From assembly GCF_032271945.1 (NCBI RefSeq), contig NZ_CP130319.1, positions 5,535,001-5,599,000 of the forward strand: 64,000 nucleotides of DNA, read 5' to 3'. The notes under the pieces were generated by a model that searched no databases, was not told the DNA's origin, and saw nothing but the letters and a program-made list of their open reading frames with translations. The DNA is from Paenibacillus sp. MBLB1832 (GTDB lineage: Bacteria > Bacillota > Bacilli > Paenibacillales > NBRC-103111). Position numbers and translations under genes: made by a program. Positions within the stretch are counted from its first letter, which is position 1. Every line of letters begins with the position of its first letter. Below are positions 28,597-38,100 of the stretch, piece by piece.

Positions 28597-29496
28597 CTAC
28601 TTCACCGTGTAGCTCACATACCAGAAGCTGCCCCCCACGAAGATTCGCAAATGCTCAGAGAGCGGGCGAAAGATCTCATTTAACTCTTCATAGCTAAAGT
28701 AGTTCTTCAGAATCTCATGCATGGAGCCGTCAGCCAGCTCGCGTCGCTTGTAGGTGTCTTCGCTATCCTCACGCGTGATTAGCTCGCCGCCTCTACCTGC
28801 AACATAGACGTTATCCGCAATGAGCACCTGTGCGCCGCTGCCCAGTCGAGCATGAAAGCCTTGGAGAAAGCTCTCGATCCGATTCCGCGGGATATGCGAG
28901 AACCAGAAGTTTGCTAGTCCGAAATCGAATTCCCCTCGAATCGCAGACAGCTCGTAGGCATCCCCTTCGATGAAGGTGGCATTTCTCTTCGGCCACGATT
29001 TTGACTCCGCGATGTGGAGCACTTCAGGTCGAATGTCGACGCCGACCAGCTGTGCAGCGGTTTCTGCAGCGATTTGCGACCAATAGCCCGTGCCACAAGC
29101 AATCTCCAGGACGCGGCGTCCCTTCACTTGATGCGTTAGCACACCTGCGAGCATCGCCAGCTCTTGCTGAAACTCCGCATCCTCGCGGTGATAAATCCGT
29201 TCATACTCCTCAGCTCGCGCCCCGTAGTAGGCTTGCATGCTCAGCTTCTCTTCGCTGAGAAGCGCCTGTTTCTCCTTCACTTCGTGAAGGATGCGATGCC
29301 TTGCCGATAATAAATCAGCGAAAATCGCGCCGCCCTGAGCAGCATAATTCGCAAGCAGCCCCTGCGTCGCCATCACGATCAGTTGAGTCATCGACAACCC
29401 CGTTTCCTCTGCCATCCCCTCCAAGTCTGACTTCACTTTTTCTGGCAAATACACCGAAAGTCTTTTCGTCTTATCATGCTTATCTTCCAAGGTCAT
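28597..29496 (-). CDS. Ribbon-helix-helix domain fused to a SAM methyltransferase
   Basis: About 299 residues. The N-terminus (about residues 10-50: KRLSVYLPEKVKSDLEGMAE, then LSMTQLIVMATQGLL) fits an RHH/CopG-type DNA-binding motif with its beta strand and two helices. A coiled segment leads to a class I methyltransferase with motif I VLEIACGTGYWS, motif II VGVDIRPE, then FIEGDAYEL and the DFGLANFWFSHIP strand. The substrate is unknown. The ATG at 29496 lies only 3 bases from AGGAGG; the TTG at 29490 has better spacing (9). It is convergent with gdx. The fusion suggests a modifier with DNA or operator contact; that is inference. Confidence 0.8.
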   Translation of the reverse strand: MTLEDKHDKTKRLSVYLPEKVKSDLEGMAEETGLSMTQLIVMATQGLLANYAAQGGAIFADLLSARHRILHEVKEKQALLSEEKLSMQAYYGARAEEYERIYHREDAEFQQELAMLAGVLTHQVKGRRVLEIACGTGYWSQIAAETAAQLVGVDIRPEVLHIAESKSWPKRNATFIEGDAYELSAIRGEFDFGLANFWFSHIPRNRIESFLQGFHARLGSGAQVLIADNVYVAGRGGELITREDSEDTYKRRELADGSMHEILKNYFSYEELNEIFRPLSEHLRIFVGGSFWYVSYTVK

Positions 29497-29582
29497 CCGC
29501 CTCCTTTTCGAGGTATTATAACATATAATATGTACCATAATGACACATTTAATGAGTAAACCGTACCACACAAAACCAAAAA

Positions 29583-29620
29583 AAGCCGAATCCCCGTCAC
29601 CACGACGAAAGACTCGACTT
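29583..29620 (-). terminator. Terminator of the permease pair
   Basis: An imperfect stem (AAGTCGAGTCTTTCGTCG against ACGGGGATTCGGCTT on the minus strand) is followed by seven to eight T residues, six bases beyond the permease stop. Confidence 0.75.
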
Positions 29621-29625
29621 CCTGA

Positions 29626-30582
29626 TTACATCAATTGGCGCTCTTCCCCATATCTTCGTTTCAACTGACTCAAGAAGAACTGAAGGGACAGGAACAGCAA
29701 AGCGAAGCATGTGCCGCTGCTAAGAATGATCCACGGATGCAGACGTATGTAACGCGATCCGTAGGCGATTAGCGACAACCATTCCCCCGAGGTGCTAATC
29801 GTGATTTGGAATCCAGCCTCCTCATCGCCAATGGTCTCCGTGCCACCAAGTACGATATGGAAGACAGCAAGCTGCCCCAGAAGGAAAAGCACCTGCATGA
29901 ATTCGCTGAGGAAAATGAACATCATTTCATTGCGCATCGAAGGGACGATATGCCGCAGCGTCCGATGCCAGAACGAACCGCCCATTAAGCGGGACGCTTC
30001 AATAAACATTTTGCAGCGATAATAACGAGTCCGGTCTGCGATCTGATGCGCCAGCGGAAACAAGCCGATCAACGTGACTAAAATAATAAACGTGAGGCTG
30101 AATATCAGCTGATTGTGCGGGTCTGCTTTGGCTCCAAGATCGAGCCTAAGTCCATAATACATCCCCGCCAGTGGCGGATAGAGAAAAATGAACGCTGGCA
30201 CCGCCGCAATCGCCCACTGCAAAGAGCGGAGTAACCCTCGGGTTCGGCCCGTCATGCCGCTCCATAAGCCCCACGGCAAAGCGAAAGCAAAACGAAGCAG
30301 GGTCAGACCCAGCGCCGTTCCGAGGGTGTATTTTAACCCATTCAATAGTAAGCTCAGCATATCGTAGCCCCGATGATCAGTCCCCAACAGGAACGTGCCG
30401 TTCGGTGCATAAGGCGGAATGCTGTATCTTGTTTTACCGTCTGCTTGGTATTGAATCATGTTGATTTTATCCTCAGGCGAGATGCCATGGGGCTTCAACC
30501 AGGACCCGAACACCATCACAAGCAGGAACAGCGCTAGGAAAGCAATTGATAGATAAAACGCGGTAGAAGGACGTTTCCTCAT
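29626..30582 (-). CDS. ABC transporter permease, OppC/DppC-like
   Basis: About 318 residues from ATG 30582, which overlaps the stop of the preceding permease in an ATGA; an in-frame start at 30750 would read through that gene and is rejected. One N-terminal helix is followed by a periplasm-side segment with NGTFLLGTDHRGYD, a hallmark of OppC/DppC permeases (LGTDxxGRD), then a five-helix binding-protein-dependent permease core. The EAA-loop region reads EASRLMGGSFWHRTLRHIVP. It would import peptides or similar. No ATPase or solute-binding protein gene is near. Confidence 0.85.
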   Translation of the reverse strand: MRKRPSTAFYLSIAFLALFLLVMVFGSWLKPHGISPEDKINMIQYQADGKTRYSIPPYAPNGTFLLGTDHRGYDMLSLLLNGLKYTLGTALGLTLLRFAFALPWGLWSGMTGRTRGLLRSLQWAIAAVPAFIFLYPPLAGMYYGLRLDLGAKADPHNQLIFSLTFIILVTLIGLFPLAHQIADRTRYYRCKMFIEASRLMGGSFWHRTLRHIVPSMRNEMMFIFLSEFMQVLFLLGQLAVFHIVLGGTETIGDEEAGFQITISTSGEWLSLIAYGSRYIRLHPWIILSSGTCFALLFLSLQFFLSQLKRRYGEERQLM

Positions 30583-31655
30583 GCTTTCGCCACCTCCCCT
30601 GGACGAACGACAAACCGTTTCCGCAGCAAGGCATAGAGCAGATGGAAGGCCATGGCGACCAAACCGAGTACGACGCAAATCGCCGACATGGAGGTAATCC
30701 CTTGATACACAGGTAAAATGATAAAGCCACCCAAGCCGCCAATCCCGCAAATCGCTTCCGCGACGGCCATACTAGCTAGGGCTAACGTTGTCGCTCTAGG
30801 CAGAATTGCCAGCACATCCTCCATCACATTGCGCAGCACATGAGCGAATAGTACCTCGCGACGTGTCAAACCTTTAGCCAGTGCCGTCACGACGTAATCT
30901 TGGCCGAGTTCACGCGTTATCGCAACGCGCAGTGTCCCGTAAATCGTCACGGAAGGAATCAACGCAATCGTTAGAAAAGGAATCAAAAACGGCGTACGAT
31001 CCCCCACCTGTACGATCAACAGGACATAATGTCCGAGCAGCTTCGTGGCGTAAATCGCCCCCAATTGAATCAACACAATTAAGAAAAAGTCCGGCAACCC
31101 CACCAGCAAAGCATGGAGCCCATCAAGCACGGTACCGATTCGCCTCGACATGGATGCCCACAGCGCCATAAGCACACTGAGCAGAATGGCCAGCAACAAG
31201 CCTGGGATGAAATAGGTGCACGTTTTTAAAAGCATTTGGGGGATCGCATATGAAATCGCTACCTCTTTGCGCGTGTATGGATCACGATATTTGCCTAAAT
31301 CGCCATGCAGGAAATGGGTGAGCTGATCCTTCACGGTATACGTGTAATAACGCCAAGAAATAACTGGCGCATCCAGCGGTACGACCGATGAGCGCAGCAC
31401 ACCTTTGATCGTCATCGCCGTTCCTTGATACTCCCAGAACTTGCCGTAGGGGACTTGTAAGAGACCATTTTTCTCATTCAAAATGTGACTACCCGGGAGC
31501 ATTTCACTTACTTTTTGCATGCTAATACTTGAATTGACTGTTACTTTGATCTGATCAGGCTGAACAGCCAAAAACATCTGCCTGATGTTGCTCAGCAAGA
31601 AGATGCCAATCAATGTTACCAATCCTAGCAGCAGCCAACGCCCTGCTGATTTCAC
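30579..31655 (-). CDS. ABC transporter permease, OppB/DppB-like
   Basis: A 358-residue permease: an N-terminal helix (residues 8-28), an unusually long extracytoplasmic segment of about 100 residues, the GDLGKYRDPYT motif that corresponds to the OppB FGDLGxS region, then five to six helices with the EAA-type loop (TALAKGLTRREVLFAHVLRN). It overlaps the OppC-like gene by 4 bases. The large extracytoplasmic part is divergent and the substrate unknown. Confidence 0.85.
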   Translation of the reverse strand: MKSAGRWLLLGLVTLIGIFLLSNIRQMFLAVQPDQIKVTVNSSISMQKVSEMLPGSHILNEKNGLLQVPYGKFWEYQGTAMTIKGVLRSSVVPLDAPVISWRYYTYTVKDQLTHFLHGDLGKYRDPYTRKEVAISYAIPQMLLKTCTYFIPGLLLAILLSVLMALWASMSRRIGTVLDGLHALLVGLPDFFLIVLIQLGAIYATKLLGHYVLLIVQVGDRTPFLIPFLTIALIPSVTIYGTLRVAITRELGQDYVVTALAKGLTRREVLFAHVLRNVMEDVLAILPRATTLALASMAVAEAICGIGGLGGFIILPVYQGITSMSAICVVLGLVAMAFHLLYALLRKRFVVRPGEVAKA

Positions 31656-32196
31656 TTCGCGTCACCTCATCTTTATTTACCCACGGTAAAATAGTCGGTG
31701 AGCTTAGTTTATCATGAAGCTTTCGGGCAGGACTAGGGGGGGGCTGGGTAATGTTTGGTTGGGACGCGGGATTGGCACACGAAAGACGTTTATTTCAGGC
31801 GTGGATGAGCCCCCACCTGATAAACAAAAAGTGCCGGAAAGTCTTGAGGACTCTCACAGCACTTTCATATTGTAGTACGTACAGGATTATGGCAATAGCA
31901 TCGTCGATTTGCATGCCTATGATGCATAGCGTGCAACATTATTGGCTGTAACTGGTCCATTCGGGGCTAAATCGCCCCATAATGTTGTATGAATTACAGT
32001 ATTGGACGGGGATTCAGTCCTCAATCCCTCATATTGTTGTATGAAATACAACATAACCACCACTCAGCTGCTTCTTACTCTCACTTACTCCTCAGTCGCC
32101 TCAGTTGCACCTGGTTGTTTCTAACTAGCTAGTTCTTGGTACTGTGTGAATAGACGATGAAAGGAGGGCTGCAGCCACTCCCCATAATCAGCAATC
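31656..32196. other. Intergenic region with terminator and palindromes
   Basis: No gene seen. A hairpin at 31826-31866 followed by TTTTTG on the minus strand could end transcripts from the ABC exporter. GGGGC-taaatc-GCCCC (31963-31978) and TGTTGTAT-gaa-ATACAACA (32035-32053) are short hairpins, and a half-copy aatgttgtatgaattac lies at 31981. They resemble dispersed noncoding repeats. Confidence 0.6.
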
Positions 32197-33912
32197 CTAC
32201 GAACTAAACTGAGCCTGGTGCAAGCGGCTGTACACACCGCCCACGGCGATGAGCTCCTCGTGACCGCCTTGCTCGGCGATGCCCTCCTCCGTCACGACGA
32301 CGATGCGGTCCGCATTCTTGATCGTCGCGAGCCGGTGGGCAATGACGAGCGTCGTACGGCCTTTCGACAGCTCGGCCAGCGACTGCTGAATCGCCGCCTC
32401 CGTCTCGGTGTCGAGCGCCGATGTCGCCTCATCTAGGATGAGAATCGGCGGATTTTTCAAGAACATGCGCGCGATCGCGAGGCGCTGCTTCTGCCCACCC
32501 GAGAGCTTAACGCCGCGCTCTCCGATGACCGTATCCAGTCCCTTTGGCTGGGACTGAATGTACCCCTCTAGCTGCGCACGGCGCGCAGCATCCCAGATCT
32601 CCTCATCCGTCGCGCCTAACTTGCCGTACGCAATGTTCTCCCGCATCGTGCCGGAGAACAGGAACACATCCTGCTGCACGATGCCGATCTGGCGGCGCAG
32701 CGACTCCAGCTCGATCTGACGGATGTCCATGCCGTCGATCGTGATACTGCCCTCGCTTACATCGTAGAAGCGAGGCAGCAAGGAGCAGATCGTCGTTTTG
32801 CCTGCGCCCGAAGGCCCGACGAAAGCAACGGTCTCCCCCGCACGAATAGAGAGGGAGATGTTGTGGAGCACACGGTCTTCCTCCCCGTAGCCGAAGGAGA
32901 CCCTATCGAACTTAATCCGACCTTCAAGGTGATCCACCTTGCTGGCGTTATGGTGATCGGCCACCTCGGGCTCGGTATCGATCACTTCAATGTACCTTTT
33001 GAAACCAGCAATCCCTTTCGGGTAGCTTTCGATGACGTTGTTGATTTTCTGAATCGGCCCCAGAAAGACGTTCGTCAAAAGAACGAAGGCAATGAACTCG
33101 CCATACGAAATTTGCTTGTCGATCACGAACCACGTGCCGCAGATGAGCACGAACACCGTCACAGAGCGCATCAAAATGTAGCTGAGCGAAACGTTCCACG
33201 CCATAATTTTATACGAGGCCAGCTTCGTCAGTCGGAAGCGACCATTGTTCACTTCGAAGAGCTTCTTCTCATGCGATTCATTCGCAAACGCTTGTACTAC
33301 ACGGATACCGCCGATATTATCCTCGACCCGAGCATTAATGTCCGCGAGATCGCCCATCATGCGGCGAAACGTTTTGGTCATTTTCTGATTAAAATACACC
33401 GCAATCCAGAGCAGAAACGGCACGATAACGAACGTGAGCAGCGCAAGCTTCACATTAATTTGCAGCATGAGCAGGAGCGCTCCGATCAACGTCATAACCG
33501 CAATGAAAAGATCCTCCGGCCCATGATGCGCAACTTCACCAATCTCAAGCAGATCGTTCGCCATCCGTGACATGAGCTGACCTGTCTTGTTGTTGTCATA
33601 GAAACGGAAGCTTAGTTTCTGCAGATGGTCGAACATTTTTTTGCGCATATCGGTTTCAATATTGATGCCTAGCTTATGTCCCCAATACGTAACAACAAAA
33701 TTGAGCAGCGTGTTGAGCCCGTAGACGGCAAGCAGCCCTGCACAAGCCCATAGGATCCAGCCCCAATTCCCCGCAGGCAGCAATTTATCGATCACTTGAT
33801 TGACGGCTAGCGGGAACCCCAGTTCGAGCAACCCCGCGACCACCGCACACGTGAAGTCTAGTATAAATAAGTGCTTATATGGCCTGTAATACGAGAAAAA
33901 TCTTCTTAACAT
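32197..33912 (-). CDS. ABC exporter with fused membrane and ATPase domains
   Basis: A 571-residue half-transporter: a six-helix type I exporter domain (residues 1-310; QLMSRMANDLLEIGE is the usual coupling region), then an ATPase with Walker A GPSGAGKTT, Q loop (IVQQDVFLFSGT), signature LSGGQKQR, Walker B ILILDEATSALD and H loop (IAHRL). It works as a dimer, exporting lipid, drug or peptide; the substrate is not readable. ATG 33912 has AAGGTGGAGAC upstream. No partner half-transporter is adjacent, which suggests a homodimer. Confidence 0.93.
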   Translation of the reverse strand: MLRRFFSYYRPYKHLFILDFTCAVVAGLLELGFPLAVNQVIDKLLPAGNWGWILWACAGLLAVYGLNTLLNFVVTYWGHKLGINIETDMRKKMFDHLQKLSFRFYDNNKTGQLMSRMANDLLEIGEVAHHGPEDLFIAVMTLIGALLLMLQINVKLALLTFVIVPFLLWIAVYFNQKMTKTFRRMMGDLADINARVEDNIGGIRVVQAFANESHEKKLFEVNNGRFRLTKLASYKIMAWNVSLSYILMRSVTVFVLICGTWFVIDKQISYGEFIAFVLLTNVFLGPIQKINNVIESYPKGIAGFKRYIEVIDTEPEVADHHNASKVDHLEGRIKFDRVSFGYGEEDRVLHNISLSIRAGETVAFVGPSGAGKTTICSLLPRFYDVSEGSITIDGMDIRQIELESLRRQIGIVQQDVFLFSGTMRENIAYGKLGATDEEIWDAARRAQLEGYIQSQPKGLDTVIGERGVKLSGGQKQRLAIARMFLKNPPILILDEATSALDTETEAAIQQSLAELSKGRTTLVIAHRLATIKNADRIVVVTEEGIAEQGGHEELIAVGGVYSRLHQAQFSS

Positions 33913-34042
33913 ACGACGTCTCCACCTTTCTCTCGCCTATTATACCTGAAAACGGTTCGAAATAGGCAGTTGTCGGAGAGCAGGTGTCAGCCCTTTTCAT
34001 ATGAATAGGTATAGCTCATTCTGGCTGTGGAGGCATGGAACC

Positions 34043-34824
34043 ATGTTCAGCAACGCGATGGATACACGAACTGCCATTCGCCTCGCGGCGATGTGCAGTC
34101 AAAGCTATACCCAACTGGAACAAGGAACGGAAGGCGTCATTTTACCCGCAAATTATCGAATTGTCGCTCCCATCACAGCCTCCTCGTTCCTCAGCTCCCG
34201 GAATTGTTCGGTTTTATTGCGGAAACGGATAGTCAGATTGTGATTGTCTTTCGAGGCACGACGACGACATCGGATTGGATTTCCGACGCGATCGCCAGGC
34301 AGACACCTTTTCCTTATGCCAAAGACGGCGGGCTCGTCCACCAAGGCTTTCTCGATATTTATCAATCCGCACGAAAACCGCTTTTAGCTGCCATGAGTAA
34401 GTTATCCGCGGGCAAGCAGCTTTACCTCACGGGACATAGCCTGGGCGGTTCGCTTGCTACGTTATGTGCGGCCGATTTGGCGGCTAACACGAAGTTTACG
34501 AGTCCGTCTGTGTATACGTTTGGTTCGCCGCGCGTGGGAAATCCATCATTTGCCAAACTGTTCAACCTCCGAACTGGCCCTCACTATCGCGTTTTTAATC
34601 GTAATGACATGGTCCCTTCGCTTCCACCGCTCGTGTACAAATCGCCTCGTACGGGTGATCTTTATCACTATATTCATGTGAAAAAAGCAGTGGAGCTCGT
34701 GAATCCCACTGGTTCACTTGCTGGGAATCATGCGGTCAGCAACTATTACCACGAAGTGGCGAAGCTAGATCCGAAGTATGCGAAACTGCTGAGTGCAAGG
34801 ACACCGGGGTTTTGCCCGAAATGA
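34043..34824 (+). pseudogene. Class 3 lipase with a frameshift near 34196
   Basis: The N-terminal part (from ATG 34043, GGAGG nine bases upstream: MFSNAMDTRTAIRLAA) and the catalytic part (FGFIAETDSQIVIVFRGT, nucleophile Ser in GHSLGGSLA, Asp in RNDMVPSLPP, His in HYIHV) are in different frames. Moving from codon AGC (34193-34195) to CCG (34198-34200) skips two bases, so one base has been lost or two gained around 34196. An alternative full-length frame from 34027 gives a nonsense-looking N-terminus. Lipases of this type have no signal peptide. It may be a real mutation, a sequence error, or the shorter form may still be made. Confidence 0.72.
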
Positions 34825-35107
34825 GCGGGTGAAAATGATGCGAAAATACATGACATTTGGCCGTTTCTCTGATTTAGCACGCAGTGAACGGTAAAATGAT
34901 GTATTTTCGCACTTTCCACTGGTGTGGATCGATTATAGGGAAGGTAGCATTGGTTTTTACCGAAATTTATATGACATTGACTGTTTTCTTAAAATTCTAC
35001 AAAGATCGCCAAAAGCCAACAAATTTACTTAGAAATATGATACGATTTATATATCTAATGTACTACATAATCAAATTGAAACAGTCTTAAGTAGGAGAGA
35101 TATACAT

Positions 35108-38100
35108 ATGCGAAGGTTAAAAGTATTTGTAAGTGTTTGTTTATTGGCGACAACTTTGCCGACATCGGCATTTGCGAGCTATAAGCTAGATCAGGACAAT
35201 CAAGGCGTTGATATTGTGGATGTGGCGAAAGCTCTTCAAGATAGTCAAGCCATGCAAACGATTACTGGGAAAAGCACGTATGAGAAGTCTGATGTTCAGC
35301 AGCTTTTACGTCAGGTTGCTCCACTTAGATTTCAACCCGTTCTCGGAAAGGTGACAGGCTTCGTCACGGATGAGAATGGAAAAGCAATTAGCAGTGCTTC
35401 GATTACACTGGATGGTCTGACTACTATACTAACGAATGTTAACGGGCAGTTTGAATTCAATAACGTACCTGTGGCTTACCAGACTTCGGTTCATATTCAT
35501 AAGGACGGTTACACGGATGTCAATTCGGATCTTTTTAATATTTTGACGGGCAGCACACGCGATTTAGGAACCATGATTTTGCGAAAAATTCCAACCTACG
35601 GTTCCGTTTCGGGGTATGTGTATGGGCCGGATCAGGTTGGGTTAACGGCTGCAACGGTCAGCGTTGAGGGTCTTACTCCTGCGTTATCCGTGTTGACTGA
35701 TTCAACTGGGTTCTTTACATTGAGCAATGTGCCGACTGGTGATCGGGTTTTGACTGTTACGAAGGACACTTACGTTGGGTCCTATCAGTCATTTAGCGTA
35801 ACAGCAAACAACGTAACAACCCTGCAACCGATTCACCTCGAAAAAGTGACGGTACCGCCTGTTTTAAGCAGCATCACAGGTCTGATCAAGTCTGACGATA
35901 ATCAGCCGCTGATCGATGCTCGCGTCAGTGTCACCGGCACTACATATGCAGCCATGACGGATGCGAACGGTCTTTTTACCATTAGCAATATGCCTGTCGG
36001 TGTTACTGATTTGGACATCACAAAACAAGGTTACACCCCTATTCACTTATCCGGTATAACCGTGACAGAAAGCGTGTATGACATCGGCACGATCCAACTT
36101 GCGACAGTCGTCAGCCCTAAAGGCAGTATTTCTGGCCTGGTCGCTCTGTCTCATGGCGGAGGACCAGTATCCTTACATATTCAAGGGACCGATATCACTG
36201 TCCAAGCAGCTGCTACGGGGAATTTTGCAATTCAAAACTTGCCAGTAGGCAACTACACGCTTCAAATAACAGCTGATAACTATATGGAACAAAACATCCC
36301 CGTGACCGTTACACCTAACGGAAATGCGTCAGTGAATGTGAGTCTTCAGCGTATACTCGTCAACGTCGATGGCATCGCCATGACAGCAGCTGGCCCAGTA
36401 CCTCAAGGTACACGAGTGACCCTACAAGATACGAATTATGAGGCACGGACGGACGTTGATGGCAAATTTACGTTCCTTGATCTGCCTGCAGGATCTACGA
36501 TCCAAGCGATCGCAATTGAAAACTATCAGCTGTTAGGGACATTTACTAGCTTTACCGTTACCGCTAATGTCGTGAACAGTATCGGTGAGGTTCACTTCCG
36601 CTTAACGCCGCCGGTAACGAGCAGCATCACAGGTCTAATCAAGTCTGACAATAATCATCCGCTAATCGATGCTCGCGTCAGTGTCACTGGCACTACGTTT
36701 GGAGCCATGACAGATGCGAACGGTCTTTTTACCATTAGCAATGTGCCCGTGGGTGTTACTGATCTGGACATCACTATACAAGGTTACAAGCCGATTCATT
36801 TACTAGGTCTAACGGTTTCAGAAAGTGTGTACGACATCGGTACGATCAACCTTTCCGCGGTTGCCGTTTCTCAAGAGATCATTAAAGGAACTTTAACGGA
36901 TGAAAACGGTGATCCTATTGCAGAAGCCAGCGTGAACTTCAATGGTGTTTCACGATTTACAGATTCGTACGGCAATTTCAGTTTTGATGGGAATAGCAAT
37001 GAGTCCCTGAATAACGGTTTTCTCACGATAATGAAAGACGGCTTTGAGACGTATCCCCTATTTGGGATCAACTTATCTGCTGGAGAAACTCTTGACCTTC
37101 ATATGATCACGATGTCCGTTGCGAAGCGCAGCCTGCCTGGGAAAGTCGAGCTAGCTTATGGCGATAGCCCGGCATCTATCCATGTCAAAGGAACGAACAT
37201 CACGGTATCAACGGATGCTGCTGGGTATTTTACGATTGAAGCTTTGCCGGTCGGCGACTCTACCCTTGAAGTAACTGCTACTAACTATGAGGGACTAAGT
37301 GTCCCTGTGAAGGTTTTGCAGAATGGGAATACGCCAGTCAATATCAGTCTTGTTCGTAAACTGGCGAATGTTGAAGGCAAGGTGGTTTCTACGACGGGTG
37401 AGACGATCCCTCCAGGTACGCAAGTAACCATTCCGGGTACTTCTTATATGGCATATACGGACGCGGACGGCACATTCACGTTCTCTAATCTTCCTGCTGG
37501 ATATACAATCCCTTCGATTTCCATCGCCAACTATTTGCCTAAAATCGCTTCTTTAGCGTTTACGGTTACGGCTGGCGGAACCAATAATCTCGGACCGATC
37601 GACCTTCAGCCAACAGGAACAATGGGGATTGTTAATGGATATGTCGAATTGGACGGCGCTCATGTAGCCAATACCACCGTGATCCTGCTTGATAGTAACG
37701 ACAATTATGTTGCGTCAACGACGACCGATGCGCTTGGTTGGTTTAATTTCGGAAATTTCCCGGTCAATGGAACCTTTACGCTAACAATCCAAAAACCTGG
37801 TTATGCGATCGCGCCAAGACATCTGACTGTTCAACCTGGCTATAACGATGTCGATCTTCATCTCAAAGCGATTGTCTCTGTTCACAATGAATCCGAGTTC
37901 CTAGCCGCATATGCTGATGTGGATGTGCCGCATATTTTATTAGTAAATGATATTCATCTTACTACTTCGCTTGATTTCAACCGAGAAGTATATCTCTCAG
38001 GTATGGGTGGCGCTGCGATGACCCAACTGACGGCACCTAGCATTACCATTTCCTTATATGACCCTAATAAGCATGTGAGTTGGAGTGAATTGGACATGTA

